A DNA stretch of 23,249 nt. It comes from a virus. The first letter of the stretch is position 1, and each line of letters starts with the position of its first letter. Made by a program: the position numbers and the translations under genes. The notes beneath the pieces were generated by a model. That model was not told the origin of the DNA and made no database searches. It was given only the letters and a program-made list of their open reading frames with translations. This document shows positions 9,701-15,252 of the stretch, piece by piece. The stretch lies in the IMG/VR virus record IMGVR_UViG_3300030329_001612, positions 4,637-27,885 of that record. One strand, 5' to 3'.

Positions 9701-10959
9701 GATCAATAACAGGATTAGGTGATGAAGAAATGAATTTATTTAAACAATACTTTGCACCTCCATATCAAGCTAATTCAAACATGTTACCACTAACTAAACC
9801 TGATAAAGGTAGATTTAAAGTTGTAGATTTATCAGATTTCATTCCGCAGTCTGTAGTAATAGAACCGATCGAAGCCATCTTTACAAAATTAAGAGAACAA
9901 AAATCTTTAGGTGACAAAGATATAATTGAAGTTTTCTTTGGTAAAAATGGACCGGTGAGAACTTTTTTTGAATCTTACATAAGTACCCCAATTGGATTTG
10001 AACCTTTTCTAGATGTAGGTAGAGGTCAAACAGACACAGGTAAAAAAATATGGAGTAAAACAGATACTCTTTATGAAAAAGGTGAAAAATCTCTCATGCA
10101 TATTTTAAATGTATTAGAACCTGGTATTGTTACATCTAGTCAAAAGTTTTTTGATGCAATTACAAAACAACCTACACCAACAGGTGTAGTAAGAGAAACA
10201 GGAGATGTCATCATTGGTGCAAGCACAGGTTTAAAACCTTACAATGTAGATATTAAAGAATCTTTAGATTACAAAATATCTGAATTTACACGAATTAGAT
10301 CAGATGTATTTAGAGCCGAAGATTTTTATAAGTTTAAAGATATTAGAGCTAGAGGTGGAGATGTGATTGTAGAAGAATTTATAGACATACAGCGTGAGGC
10401 TTTTAGATTACAAAAAGATATTTACAACGCCATACAAGCAGCTAAAGAATTTGGTTTAACTGATAGAGATATTAGAAAAATATTTAAAGCTAGAAAAGGT
10501 ATTAGCTCTAGAACGATTAGAAATATTATGAACGGTAAATTTACACCAGTTAACTTCTCTGAAGACAGATTTAAGAAAAAATTAGATATAATTAAGAAAA
10601 GAGAAAAAGAATTAGATTTTGATTATGATTTGGATAAAAGATTTGTATTTCCAAAAAGAGAAATGAAAAGAGTTATTAGAAGACTCAGAAGAGATAGATT
10701 TGATGAGCCTTTCTATTATGACAGACCAAAAGACGATAGAAGAAGTAGTTTACCTGCGGTTGAACCAAGTAATGTTGGTCTAGCCTCAATAAGAACTACG
10801 CCAAGAATAAAAACACCACCACTACCTAAACAACCAACACCAGTGGTGCAAACAACTGTAAACAACCTAGTGCCAAACACAGGCTTGACAGCATCTGAAA
10901 CAGCACTATTATCGCCCGACGAACAAGCGATAAGATTAAAACAAAGAGGTATCGGTTAA
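6703..10959 (+). CDS. Very large internal/ejected virion protein, 1418 aa
   Basis: This is the largest gene in the window. A strong Shine-Dalgarno site (GGAGG) precedes ATG 6703, two bases past the upstream stop. The product is mostly helical and basic, with weakly hydrophobic Gly/Ala segments near residues 95-130, 250-300 and 975-1006 (the last includes GLLGLYTVLGGASMGIKGL). Between about 1300 and 1350 it is very charged (KREMKRVIRRLRRDRF), and the tail is Pro-rich, ending SPDEQAIRLKQRGIG. The size, its place just before lysis genes and the membrane-active-looking segments fit the giant ejected proteins of podoviruses (analogous to T7 gp15/gp16). I see no convincing transglycosylase catalytic motif. 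A tape-measure role is less likely. Confidence 0.65.
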   Translation: MANPFEFTLPQLKQFAKDQDTKNNILETNPSDKVKVVKPKTTAGGFVEQLRNDPKSFGAAFALDYVNKERKKKGLEPLFEEDIQKDETTVGKEFQAAIAGAGANIFEGLANILTIPVDYTFDTSFTRKLNDVTREFVTEHGSPKTLTGDIARIGVQYGLPSTVTLKIVNQIPKLGSIRKSYTGFRKTLSNIENKFLRRSAKLGTSIARRSGQGGLALGAADALVAEPDRPTLFYQPVSEEGKTGRDLAAARFINKVKFGQEGATFGVGFALAGKALPIGAKYGLYKPGAFVLGIGAKAADTVIKPVSYVGARIPGIRVPFQLAQKGSELLVKELGTRVVLPAFGQTVKGAWTAKLPDFAKWRTFSTESSKPLEASLKRLDNKLAYLRSMGPQTGKQYALTTAARQEIKRAARRTEKLLESIEKRSYRLAKSFEGRYNKGIQNSKASQEYYLDGVLEFLKGQKTLAALPKDLQVTARALKTDMDKIRKTFGDLLPSGDLRDAVLKNVKGYMRKSFAIFENPGYAVSETSPLFKKAQQFALNLINGKGGAVYRVQAKKVYGGPGVSVGRARELQAKEMVREILRLGKVDKYDPIRNLNEIGKLIRMKNFIATGEELPTVIKNLLGQQNNLRAQVMTTISSMSTQTTNKLLFDRLAKVLTKEGILFRTEEAAKRAGIMNPVRISGARGLGAMKSLLTDIKKPLYGASDLVEALTTSKGFMDAFIQHGLYKNLLQLKTGVQYGKTVLSPETQVRNFYSAMMFPLARGVLGGRASATDAIAMVADDIFNAGKGDAKAELRLLANIDEGIKYGVLDENIVASELQAVLKEVRNGSIETVEGLAKFLEKNPLTEKAARLYAGGDNVWKWFTYNWYKSFTKDLFKGDVANARKWFRDIAGREMLDTTLTGGKVDIDEAIRQAASWYTRNTIPTYSKVPAFIKELRRSPFGNFVSFPAEMLRTTFNNMTISVKEAASTNPELRAMGIRGLLGLYTVLGGASMGIKGLYGSITGLGDEEMNLFKQYFAPPYQANSNMLPLTKPDKGRFKVVDLSDFIPQSVVIEPIEAIFTKLREQKSLGDKDIIEVFFGKNGPVRTFFESYISTPIGFEPFLDVGRGQTDTGKKIWSKTDTLYEKGEKSLMHILNVLEPGIVTSSQKFFDAITKQPTPTGVVRETGDVIIGASTGLKPYNVDIKESLDYKISEFTRIRSDVFRAEDFYKFKDIRARGGDVIVEEFIDIQREAFRLQKDIYNAIQAAKEFGLTDRDIRKIFKARKGISSRTIRNIMNGKFTPVNFSEDRFKKKLDIIKKREKELDFDYDLDKRFVFPKREMKRVIRRLRRDRFDEPFYYDRPKDDRRSSLPAVEPSNVGLASIRTTPRIKTPPLPKQPTPVVQTTVNNLVPNTGLTASETALLSPDEQAIRLKQRGIG

Positions 10960-10961
10960 GT

Positions 10962-11156
10962 ATGGACATGAAACCAAAGACAACAAGAGAACATATATTA
11001 TCCCTGTATGGACACATATCAGGAGTGAAAAAGAATTTAACTCACGTACACAAAGATGTAGATAAATTGGGCGGCAAGATAGATAAAATCTATTGGGTTC
11101 TTTTGACTGTTGCGGGAACTGCAGTACTCTTTGTTTTAGAGAGGATGTTTGGATGA
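10962..11156 (+). CDS. Holin-like small membrane protein, 64 aa
   Basis: The first 40 residues are charged and helical (GHISGVKKNLTHVHKDVDKL), followed by one transmembrane segment at about 44-61 (VLLTVAGTAVLFVLERMFG). A short coiled coil followed by a single C-terminal membrane span is the layout of XhlA-like holin or holin-associated proteins. The stop overlaps the start of an M15 peptidase (ATGA), which supports a lysis role. AGAGG lies upstream of ATG 10962; an in-frame ATG two codons later is possible. Holin activity is inferred from topology and neighbour only. Confidence 0.6.
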   Translation: MDMKPKTTREHILSLYGHISGVKKNLTHVHKDVDKLGGKIDKIYWVLLTVAGTAVLFVLERMFG

Positions 11157-11605
11157 AATTAAGTTTAAACTTTTCTTTAAAAGAATTAACTGCTTCGCAG
11201 ACAGCGGATCGTAAAGGTATTGATAATACACCAACAGAAGAACATATAGAAAATTTAAAATTACTTTGTGAAAATATTTTACAACCAACTCGTGATGAGT
11301 GGGGTATTATAAGCGTGTCCTCGGGCTACAGATCACCAGAATTATGTGTAGCAATCGGCAGCTCTGAACGATCGCAGCATGCACGTGGCCAGGCGGCAGA
11401 CTTCGAATGTCATCGTGTAGATAACAAGATGCTATTTGAGTGGATTACTAATGAGCTAGATTACGACCAAGCAATTTTAGAATTTTATAATGGCACACCC
11501 GATAGTGGTTGGATTCATGTATCTTATAACAAAGATGGTAATCGTAAACAAAAACTACGAGCATTCCGTAACGACGCCGGTAAGACTCAATACGAAGAGA
11601 TTTAG
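11153..11605 (+). CDS. Peptidase M15_3-family zinc peptidase (endolysin)
   Basis: The 150-residue product has the signature of the M15 D-Ala-D-Ala carboxypeptidase-like family. SGYRS occurs at 57-61, SQHARGQAADF at 74-84 supplies zinc ligands His76 and Asp83, and WIHVSY at 120-125 supplies the third ligand His122. The length is normal for single-domain phage M15_3 enzymes, with no separate cell-wall-binding domain or signal peptide. It should cut peptide cross-links in Gram-negative peptidoglycan. I chose ATG 11153 because it overlaps the holin-like gene's TGA as ATGA; a longer reading from an upstream non-ATG codon would overlap that gene by 64 bases. Bases around the catalytic motif are much richer in G+C than the surrounding sequence. 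Confidence 0.9.
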   Translation: MKLSLNFSLKELTASQTADRKGIDNTPTEEHIENLKLLCENILQPTRDEWGIISVSSGYRSPELCVAIGSSERSQHARGQAADFECHRVDNKMLFEWITNELDYDQAILEFYNGTPDSGWIHVSYNKDGNRKQKLRAFRNDAGKTQYEEI

Positions 11606-11608
11606 CTT

Positions 11609-11986
11609 ATGAAAAATAGTCTTCTGGTGCACAAGCACTTAATCATTCGCGCCGAGGCTAGTCGACCACCGACAGATGAAGAGTATCTAAAAAATTGGAT
11701 GATAGATTTTATAGAGTCCATAGATATGAAAATATTTATGGGTCCTTATGTAAAGTATTGTGCCATGGATGGTAACAGAGGTATTACAGCTGTAGCAATT
11801 ATAGAAACCTCACACATAGCAATGCATATATGGGATGAACCTAAACCTGCGTTAGTGCAAATGGATGTTTATTCTTGTGGTGAATTTGATCACACAGATA
11901 TTTGTAAAAAATTAATGAGTGATTTTGATATCCATAAAATAGAATACAAATATTTAAATAGAGAGACAGGACTTGTAGATCTTTAA
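11609..11986 (+). CDS. speD: SpeD-family pyruvoyl-dependent decarboxylase (S-adenosylmethionine decarboxylase-like)
   Basis: The 125-residue product matches the small class 1B SpeD fold in length and motifs: ETSHIAMHIW at 66-75 and VYSCGEFD at 87-94. In this family the precursor cuts itself before a serine, which becomes the pyruvoyl cofactor; here that is Ser68, followed by His69 and His73, with the catalytic Cys at 90. Typical SpeD has Glu-Ser at the cleavage point, whereas this protein has Thr-Ser with the Glu one position earlier. AdoMet decarboxylase supplies aminopropyl groups for spermidine, but SpeD homologues that decarboxylate ornithine or arginine are known, so the substrate is uncertain. 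It follows the endolysin by three bases, implying late expression, and could supply polyamines for DNA packaging (inference). Confidence 0.85.
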   Translation: MKNSLLVHKHLIIRAEASRPPTDEEYLKNWMIDFIESIDMKIFMGPYVKYCAMDGNRGITAVAIIETSHIAMHIWDEPKPALVQMDVYSCGEFDHTDICKKLMSDFDIHKIEYKYLNRETGLVDL

Positions 11987-12135
11987 TCTTCAAGTTTAGT
12001 TAACTCAACTTCTACTAACTTCCACCTACCGTTCTCTTGTTTTACCCATTTATGTTCTCGACAAAACTTAACCCATTCTTTATGTAATTTAAGTTTTTCT
12101 TCATATGTTAATTTTTCTTCTTCTTTCTTTTTCAT
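11983..12135 (-). CDS. Small charged protein, 50 aa, minus strand
   Basis: A 51-codon minus-strand frame runs from ATG at 12135 to TAA at 11983-11985, overlapping the speD stop by four bases in convergent orientation. The product is strongly charged and helical: MKKKEEEKLTYEEKLKLHKE, then EWVKFCREHKWVKQ and a C-terminal strand WKLVEVELTKLED. Its coherent composition and the ideal promoter directly upstream argue that it is real despite its size. I know no family. It resembles many small phage proteins that bind host factors, but no function can be assigned. Confidence 0.65.
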   Translation of the reverse strand: MKKKEEEKLTYEEKLKLHKEWVKFCREHKWVKQENGRWKLVEVELTKLED

Positions 12136-12140
12136 ACCCT

Positions 12141-12149
12141 ATTATACCA
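12141..12149 (-). promoter_or_regulatory. Extended -10 promoter for the 50-aa gene
   Basis: On the minus strand the sequence reads TGGTATAAT, a perfect extended -10 element (TGn plus TATAAT). No well-spaced -35 is present; TTGAAA lies only 12 bases upstream of the hexamer. Only five bases separate TATAAT from the ATG, so the predicted first transcribed base would fall in or next to the start codon, giving an essentially leaderless mRNA. Confidence 0.55.
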
Positions 12150-12224
12150 CACACACTTTTTCAAAAGGTTAAATAAGCAAGCAAAGTGAATTAAGGCAAA
12201 AAATAAGTGTTGTAGCAGTAGGGG

Positions 12225-12262
12225 AAAAAAAATTAAGAAAACGTTTTTTTGATTTTTTAATT
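12225..12262 (-). terminator. Weak AT-only terminator candidate at the end of the minus-strand helicase operon
   Basis: TTAATT at 12257-12262 can pair with AATTAA at 12231-12236, and on the minus strand the structure is followed by eight T residues (complement of 12225-12232). It overlaps the stop codon of the 91-aa gene. The stem is short and made only of A-T pairs, so termination may be weak or the match may be chance in AT-rich sequence. Confidence 0.3.
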
Positions 12263-12536
12263 ATTTTGGTTCGTGTCCTCCACACACATAACCAATAACT
12301 TTTTTACCCTTCCATCTATGTTTGTAATGATTCTCTCCTGGTTTGGGATTTTTTTTTAAAGTGATTACTACATTCTGATGATACCAACTACTACAAACTA
12401 TTGCGTTTGAATCATGCCAGTTGATACCGTCACGTCCATTATAATCCTCTCTTGTATTTGGTATTTCAAATGTATGCATTTCTATTTTACCAAATAGTGT
12501 AAGAGTTAATAAAGTTATCATCACAATATTTTCCAT
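12261..12536 (-). CDS. Small exported or membrane-anchored protein, 91 aa, minus strand
   Basis: The N terminus (MENIVMITLLTLTLFGKIEM) has a short hydrophobic stretch at about residues 4-15 that could be a signal or anchor, although it has an acidic residue instead of the usual basic ones. The rest is soluble, rich in Asn, His, Lys and Trp, with two cysteines at 48 and 85 that could form a disulphide if exported. AGAGAA lies upstream of the start. It is the last gene of a minus-strand run behind the SNF2 helicase and the two-TM protein, three bases after the latter. I do not recognise a family; a periplasmic or cell-envelope role is only a possibility. Confidence 0.6.
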   Translation of the reverse strand: MENIVMITLLTLTLFGKIEMHTFEIPNTREDYNGRDGINWHDSNAIVCSSWYHQNVVITLKKNPKPGENHYKHRWKGKKVIGYVCGGHEPK

Positions 12537-12539
12537 GAT

Positions 12540-12740
12540 TTATTCTCTATCATCATGCCACCGTTCATTTATTTTAATTGCCATCCAGATAGCAATAGGA
12601 ATACAGAATATAAAGGTTAATTCCATAGACCTTTTAATTGAAAATCCAAAATAATGATTTAATACTGTGGTTATTAATATGGGTGCACATGCTCCAACCA
12701 ACATAAGTATTACCATCCTTATATAAAACGGGTATTTCAT
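12540..12740 (-). CDS. Small two-TM membrane protein, 66 aa, minus strand
   Basis: I place the start at the ATG whose last bases overlap the helicase stop as ATGA (12737-12740), not at a TTG two codons upstream. The product has two membrane spans, at about residues 7-28 (IRMVILMLVGACAPILITTV) and 41-57 (FIFCIPIAIWMAIKI), and a charged C terminus (NERWHDDRE). Both ends are expected to lie on the same side of the membrane. Size and topology fit holin-like, superinfection-exclusion or toxin-like phage proteins, but there is no diagnostic motif. Being joined to a helicase operon rather than the lysis genes makes a canonical holin less likely. Confidence 0.65.
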   Translation of the reverse strand: MKYPFYIRMVILMLVGACAPILITTVLNHYFGFSIKRSMELTFIFCIPIAIWMAIKINERWHDDRE

Positions 12741-14170
12741 ATCCAATCTTGAACTGTATCACCCATTACCGTAGATGCAATGTTAATTTTTTTTCTTAGT
12801 GCTTTAATAATTTTTTCGTCAACAGTTTTTTTAGCTATAAGATCTACATAAGTTACAGGTTTGTGTTGGCCTATTCTATGTGCTCTGTCTTCTGATTGTA
12901 ATCTTTTTTCTAAGTCGTAACTATTAGAATAGTAAATTACATTACTAGCAGCAGTAAGAGTTAATCCATATCCTGCAGTCTGTGTATTACCTACAAAATA
13001 TTTAACTTTAGATTTAGGATCTTGAAATTCTTTAATGGCTTTTTGTCTATCTTCAGAAGATACTTCTCCATAATATTGAACCACACATCCCTCATCATAT
13101 TCTTTTTCCAAAGCTTCAGTAATTTCTTTTATATCATGCACATAGTTAGCCCAGATTATAACTTTACCTTCCATTTCATCAATAACATCAATAAGTTCTT
13201 CGATACGATTATGTTTAAAATTAGTTATCTCACCATCATCAGATTTTAAATGACCACAAGTTATCTGATGCAACCGCATCAGTTGTGTTAATACGTGAGG
13301 AGCTGTAGCCATCTTACCTTTTAGTTGAGCTAGAGCTGCGGACTTCATAGTTGCATAAGCTTCATTTTGTTCTTTAGTTAATTCTACAACTCTATTCATA
13401 TAGATTTTTTTAGGTAAGTCTAAGCAATCTTTCTTTTGTACACGATAAGAAAACTCTTTTAATATCTCTTCTAGTTCATCTAATCTTTGATAAGATCCCA
13501 CTATCTGCACTCTTCTACCACCAAAATTTCTATCTATCATAACAGCATATCTATTTCTAAATGTATAATAAGATACGTGACCTAACAGATCTTCATCTAA
13601 AAAAGCACATTGACTATATAAATCTAAGGGTGATTTAGTTACAGGAGATCCTGTAAGAATACGTCTGTATTGTGCGTGTTTACCTAACAATAATATATTT
13701 TTAGTTCTTTTAGCTGATGGATTTTTAATAGTGGTAGACTCATCCACAACCATAATAGTTTTATGAGTTCTTAAAAATTTATATGCAAACTCCACACCTT
13801 TTTTTGTGCTGAATGCTTCAACATTCATAATAAGGATGTGAAGGTCTAAATCTGATTCAAATAATTGTTGATACTCTTTATCCTTTGCTTTGGATGTTGT
13901 TGCAGTCCATAGTACCATTTTGGGTTTTATGTGGTCAACTAAATGATTTGGTATTTCTTGAGACAACCAGTTGGTGTAAACGCCTTTTGGTGCTATAATC
14001 AATGCCCCATTTATTTTACCTTTATCATAAAGCATAGACATATTATCAATCAACACTTTTGATTTACCTGTACCCATCTCCATAAAATAGCCATATTCTT
14101 TTTTATCCCATGACTTTTTTAAAGCAGTAAGCTGATGCTTATATGGTGTCGTTTTAAATTTGTAATTCAT
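12737..14170 (-). CDS. SNF2-type superfamily 2 helicase, minus strand
   Basis: The product (477 aa from the chosen start) carries a full SF2/SNF2 motif set. Walker A is MEMGTGKS at about 30-37, the Walker B-like motif is VVDESTTIKNP at about 141-151, motif III is LTGSPVTKSPLDLYSQ at about 172-187, motif V is GYGLTLTAAS near 400-409 and motif VI is QSEDRAHRIGQ near 425-435. HRIGQ is typical of SNF2 enzymes. Such proteins use ATP to translocate on double-stranded DNA; in phages they may remodel replication or recombination intermediates or displace bound proteins. An upstream in-frame ATG at 14188 would add six residues, but the predicted promoter starts transcription near 14183, so ATG 14170 with AGAAAG upstream is preferred. 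The stop overlaps the two-TM gene as ATGA. Confidence 0.93.
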   Translation of the reverse strand: MNYKFKTTPYKHQLTALKKSWDKKEYGYFMEMGTGKSKVLIDNMSMLYDKGKINGALIIAPKGVYTNWLSQEIPNHLVDHIKPKMVLWTATTSKAKDKEYQQLFESDLDLHILIMNVEAFSTKKGVEFAYKFLRTHKTIMVVDESTTIKNPSAKRTKNILLLGKHAQYRRILTGSPVTKSPLDLYSQCAFLDEDLLGHVSYYTFRNRYAVMIDRNFGGRRVQIVGSYQRLDELEEILKEFSYRVQKKDCLDLPKKIYMNRVVELTKEQNEAYATMKSAALAQLKGKMATAPHVLTQLMRLHQITCGHLKSDDGEITNFKHNRIEELIDVIDEMEGKVIIWANYVHDIKEITEALEKEYDEGCVVQYYGEVSSEDRQKAIKEFQDPKSKVKYFVGNTQTAGYGLTLTAASNVIYYSNSYDLEKRLQSEDRAHRIGQHKPVTYVDLIAKKTVDEKIIKALRKKINIASTVMGDTVQDWI

Positions 14171-14181
14171 ATTCTTTCTAC

Positions 14182-14217
14182 TTGACATCTATATAGGAAG
14201 ATATATATCTGTGTCAA
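14182..14217. promoter_or_regulatory. Overlapping divergent sigma70-like promoters
   Basis: A perfect TTGACA at 14182-14187 on the plus strand faces a perfect TTGACA at 14217-14212 on the minus strand. Minus strand: a 16-base spacer leads to TATATA at 14195-14190, with predicted start near 14183. Plus strand: a 16-base spacer leads to TATATC at 14204-14209, with predicted start near 14216. Each -10 lies between the two -35 boxes, so polymerase could occupy only one promoter at a time. Both leaders would be about 13-14 bases long before ATG 14170 (minus) and ATG 14230 (plus). The 36 bases form an imperfect inverted repeat. Confidence 0.65.
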
Positions 14218-14229
14218 GAGAATAATAGA

Positions 14230-14637
14230 ATGAAGAATAAAATTTTTGAATTATATAAACCAAATTCTTTAAGAGAGTTTTTAGACTTTCACAAAAACAA
14301 TCCTGAAGAAAAATTTGTATATGTGTTACAGCACCCGCCTGCAAATATAAATATATTAGGTGCATCTGACTTTGGTTATCTTGTAATCTGTTTGCCTAAC
14401 TATGGCCCAGATTCACAAATAATATTCTCATCAAGTCCATTTGTTTTTAAGATGCAAAAAAATTTAAGAGATTTTAGAAAACAAGATTATGTATTGCTCA
14501 CAGGTGATCCAGCTATTATTGGTATCTCTTGTGCAATCGTTTGTGATAAAACAAACGGAAAGTTTAACCTTCTCAAATGGGATCGAAGAGAGGCTAAATA
14601 TTATCCAATAAATTTCGATCTCTATCAGAAAGGATAA
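14230..14637 (+). CDS. Conserved-looking phage protein of unknown function, 135 aa
   Basis: This is the first gene to the right of the divergent promoters, so it should be the leading gene of the replication transcript. The 135-residue product is globular, with mixed alpha/beta pattern and hydrophobic strands such as KFVYVLQH, FGYLVICLPNYGP, YVLLTGDPAIIGISCAIV and KFNLLKWDRREAKYYPI. There is no signal peptide, membrane span or catalytic motif I can name. The LLTGDPAIIGI segment resembles a small unknown protein seen near replication genes of marine phages, but that is recall, not a search. AAGGA before the next gene and the two-base gap link it to the 199-aa gene. Confidence 0.7.
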   Translation: MKNKIFELYKPNSLREFLDFHKNNPEEKFVYVLQHPPANINILGASDFGYLVICLPNYGPDSQIIFSSSPFVFKMQKNLRDFRKQDYVLLTGDPAIIGISCAIVCDKTNGKFNLLKWDRREAKYYPINFDLYQKG

Positions 14638-14639
14638 CA

Positions 14640-15239
14640 ATGAGTACAAAAATAAAAACATATACAGGCAGTGGTGCATTTGACGTAAGAAGTGAAATGT
14701 TAAAAGATACTAAAGACATGCTTGATAATGTAGAGATAACAGATATTGCACAACAATGTGTGTTATTAAAAAAGAAAGAAGATGAGGTAGCAGAACTAGA
14801 AGATAAACTCAAAGCTAAAAAACAAGAGCGTGATGATATTAGTTCTAGAGTTATACCTGAACTTCTACAAGAACAGGGATTATCAGAAATAAAACTTGCA
14901 GATGGCAGTAAAGTTTCTGTAAAAAAAGAATTTAGGGCTACTCTACCAAAAGATGATTTGACTAGAGAAGCTGCCTATAAATGGCTTCGTGACCAAAACT
15001 TAGGTGACATTATTAAAAACAATGTGACTGTTAGTTTTGGAAAGGGAGAAGATAACAAGGCGAACCAATTGGTGGACCTTGCGGTTGCTAATGGTTTTAC
15101 TCCACAACAGAAATCTGATGTGGCGTGGAATACATTGACAGCCCTGTATGAGGAGCGTGTCAAGGCCGGCCTTGACATGCCTTCTGACGTCTTTCATCTT
15201 TGGATAAAAGACAAAACAAAAATAAGTCGGAAAAAATAA
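14640..15239 (+). CDS. Coiled-coil replication-block protein of unknown function, 199 aa
   Basis: Residues about 38-75 form a charged coiled coil (QCVLLKKKEDEVAELEDKLK and following residues). After it comes a globular domain, with VIPELLQEQGLSEIKLADGS then KVSVKKEFRATLPKDDL and a helical C terminus. The basic strands around 85-97 could bind nucleic acid, but no named domain is visible. It lies between the 135-aa gene and the SSB-like gene, with AAGGA upstream, so a replication or recombination accessory role is plausible. A perfect 20-bp palindrome lies within its 3' part (15158-15177). Its stop overlaps a four-codon frame that leads into the next gene. Confidence 0.75.
   Translation: MSTKIKTYTGSGAFDVRSEMLKDTKDMLDNVEITDIAQQCVLLKKKEDEVAELEDKLKAKKQERDDISSRVIPELLQEQGLSEIKLADGSKVSVKKEFRATLPKDDLTREAAYKWLRDQNLGDIIKNNVTVSFGKGEDNKANQLVDLAVANGFTPQQKSDVAWNTLTALYEERVKAGLDMPSDVFHLWIKDKTKISRKK
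15158..15177. repeat. Perfect 20-bp GC-rich palindrome inside a coding region
   Basis: The half-site TGTCAAGGCC is followed directly by its exact reverse complement. The centre GGCCGGCC is an 8-bp palindrome (an FseI-type site). It lies in the codons for the C-terminal part of the 199-aa protein (VKAGLDM region), in otherwise AT-rich sequence. It could be a protein-binding site or a restriction-relevant site; its role is unknown. Confidence 0.9.
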
Positions 15240-15252
15240 TGGAGGATGAATA

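Noticed and set aside
11093-11152. Longer N terminus for the M15 peptidase from an upstream non-ATG codon
   Set aside because: It would overlap the holin-like gene by 64 bases and add a Cys-rich segment foreign to the family; ATG 11153 overlaps the previous stop in the usual ATGA form.
13022-13249. Plus-strand Phe/Ile-rich 75-aa frame opposite the SNF2 helicase
   Set aside because: Its composition is typical of the antisense of Lys/Glu-rich codons, and the helicase reading is certain.
14171-14188. Helicase start at ATG 14188
   Set aside because: The predicted promoter would start transcription around 14183, inside or after that ATG, and the ATG at 14170 has a better purine-rich site upstream; this choice depends on the promoter call.
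15172-15200. TTGACA within the 20-bp palindrome as a -35 promoter box
   Set aside because: No TATAAT-like hexamer occurs 15-19 bases downstream (the bases there read CATCTT or similar).
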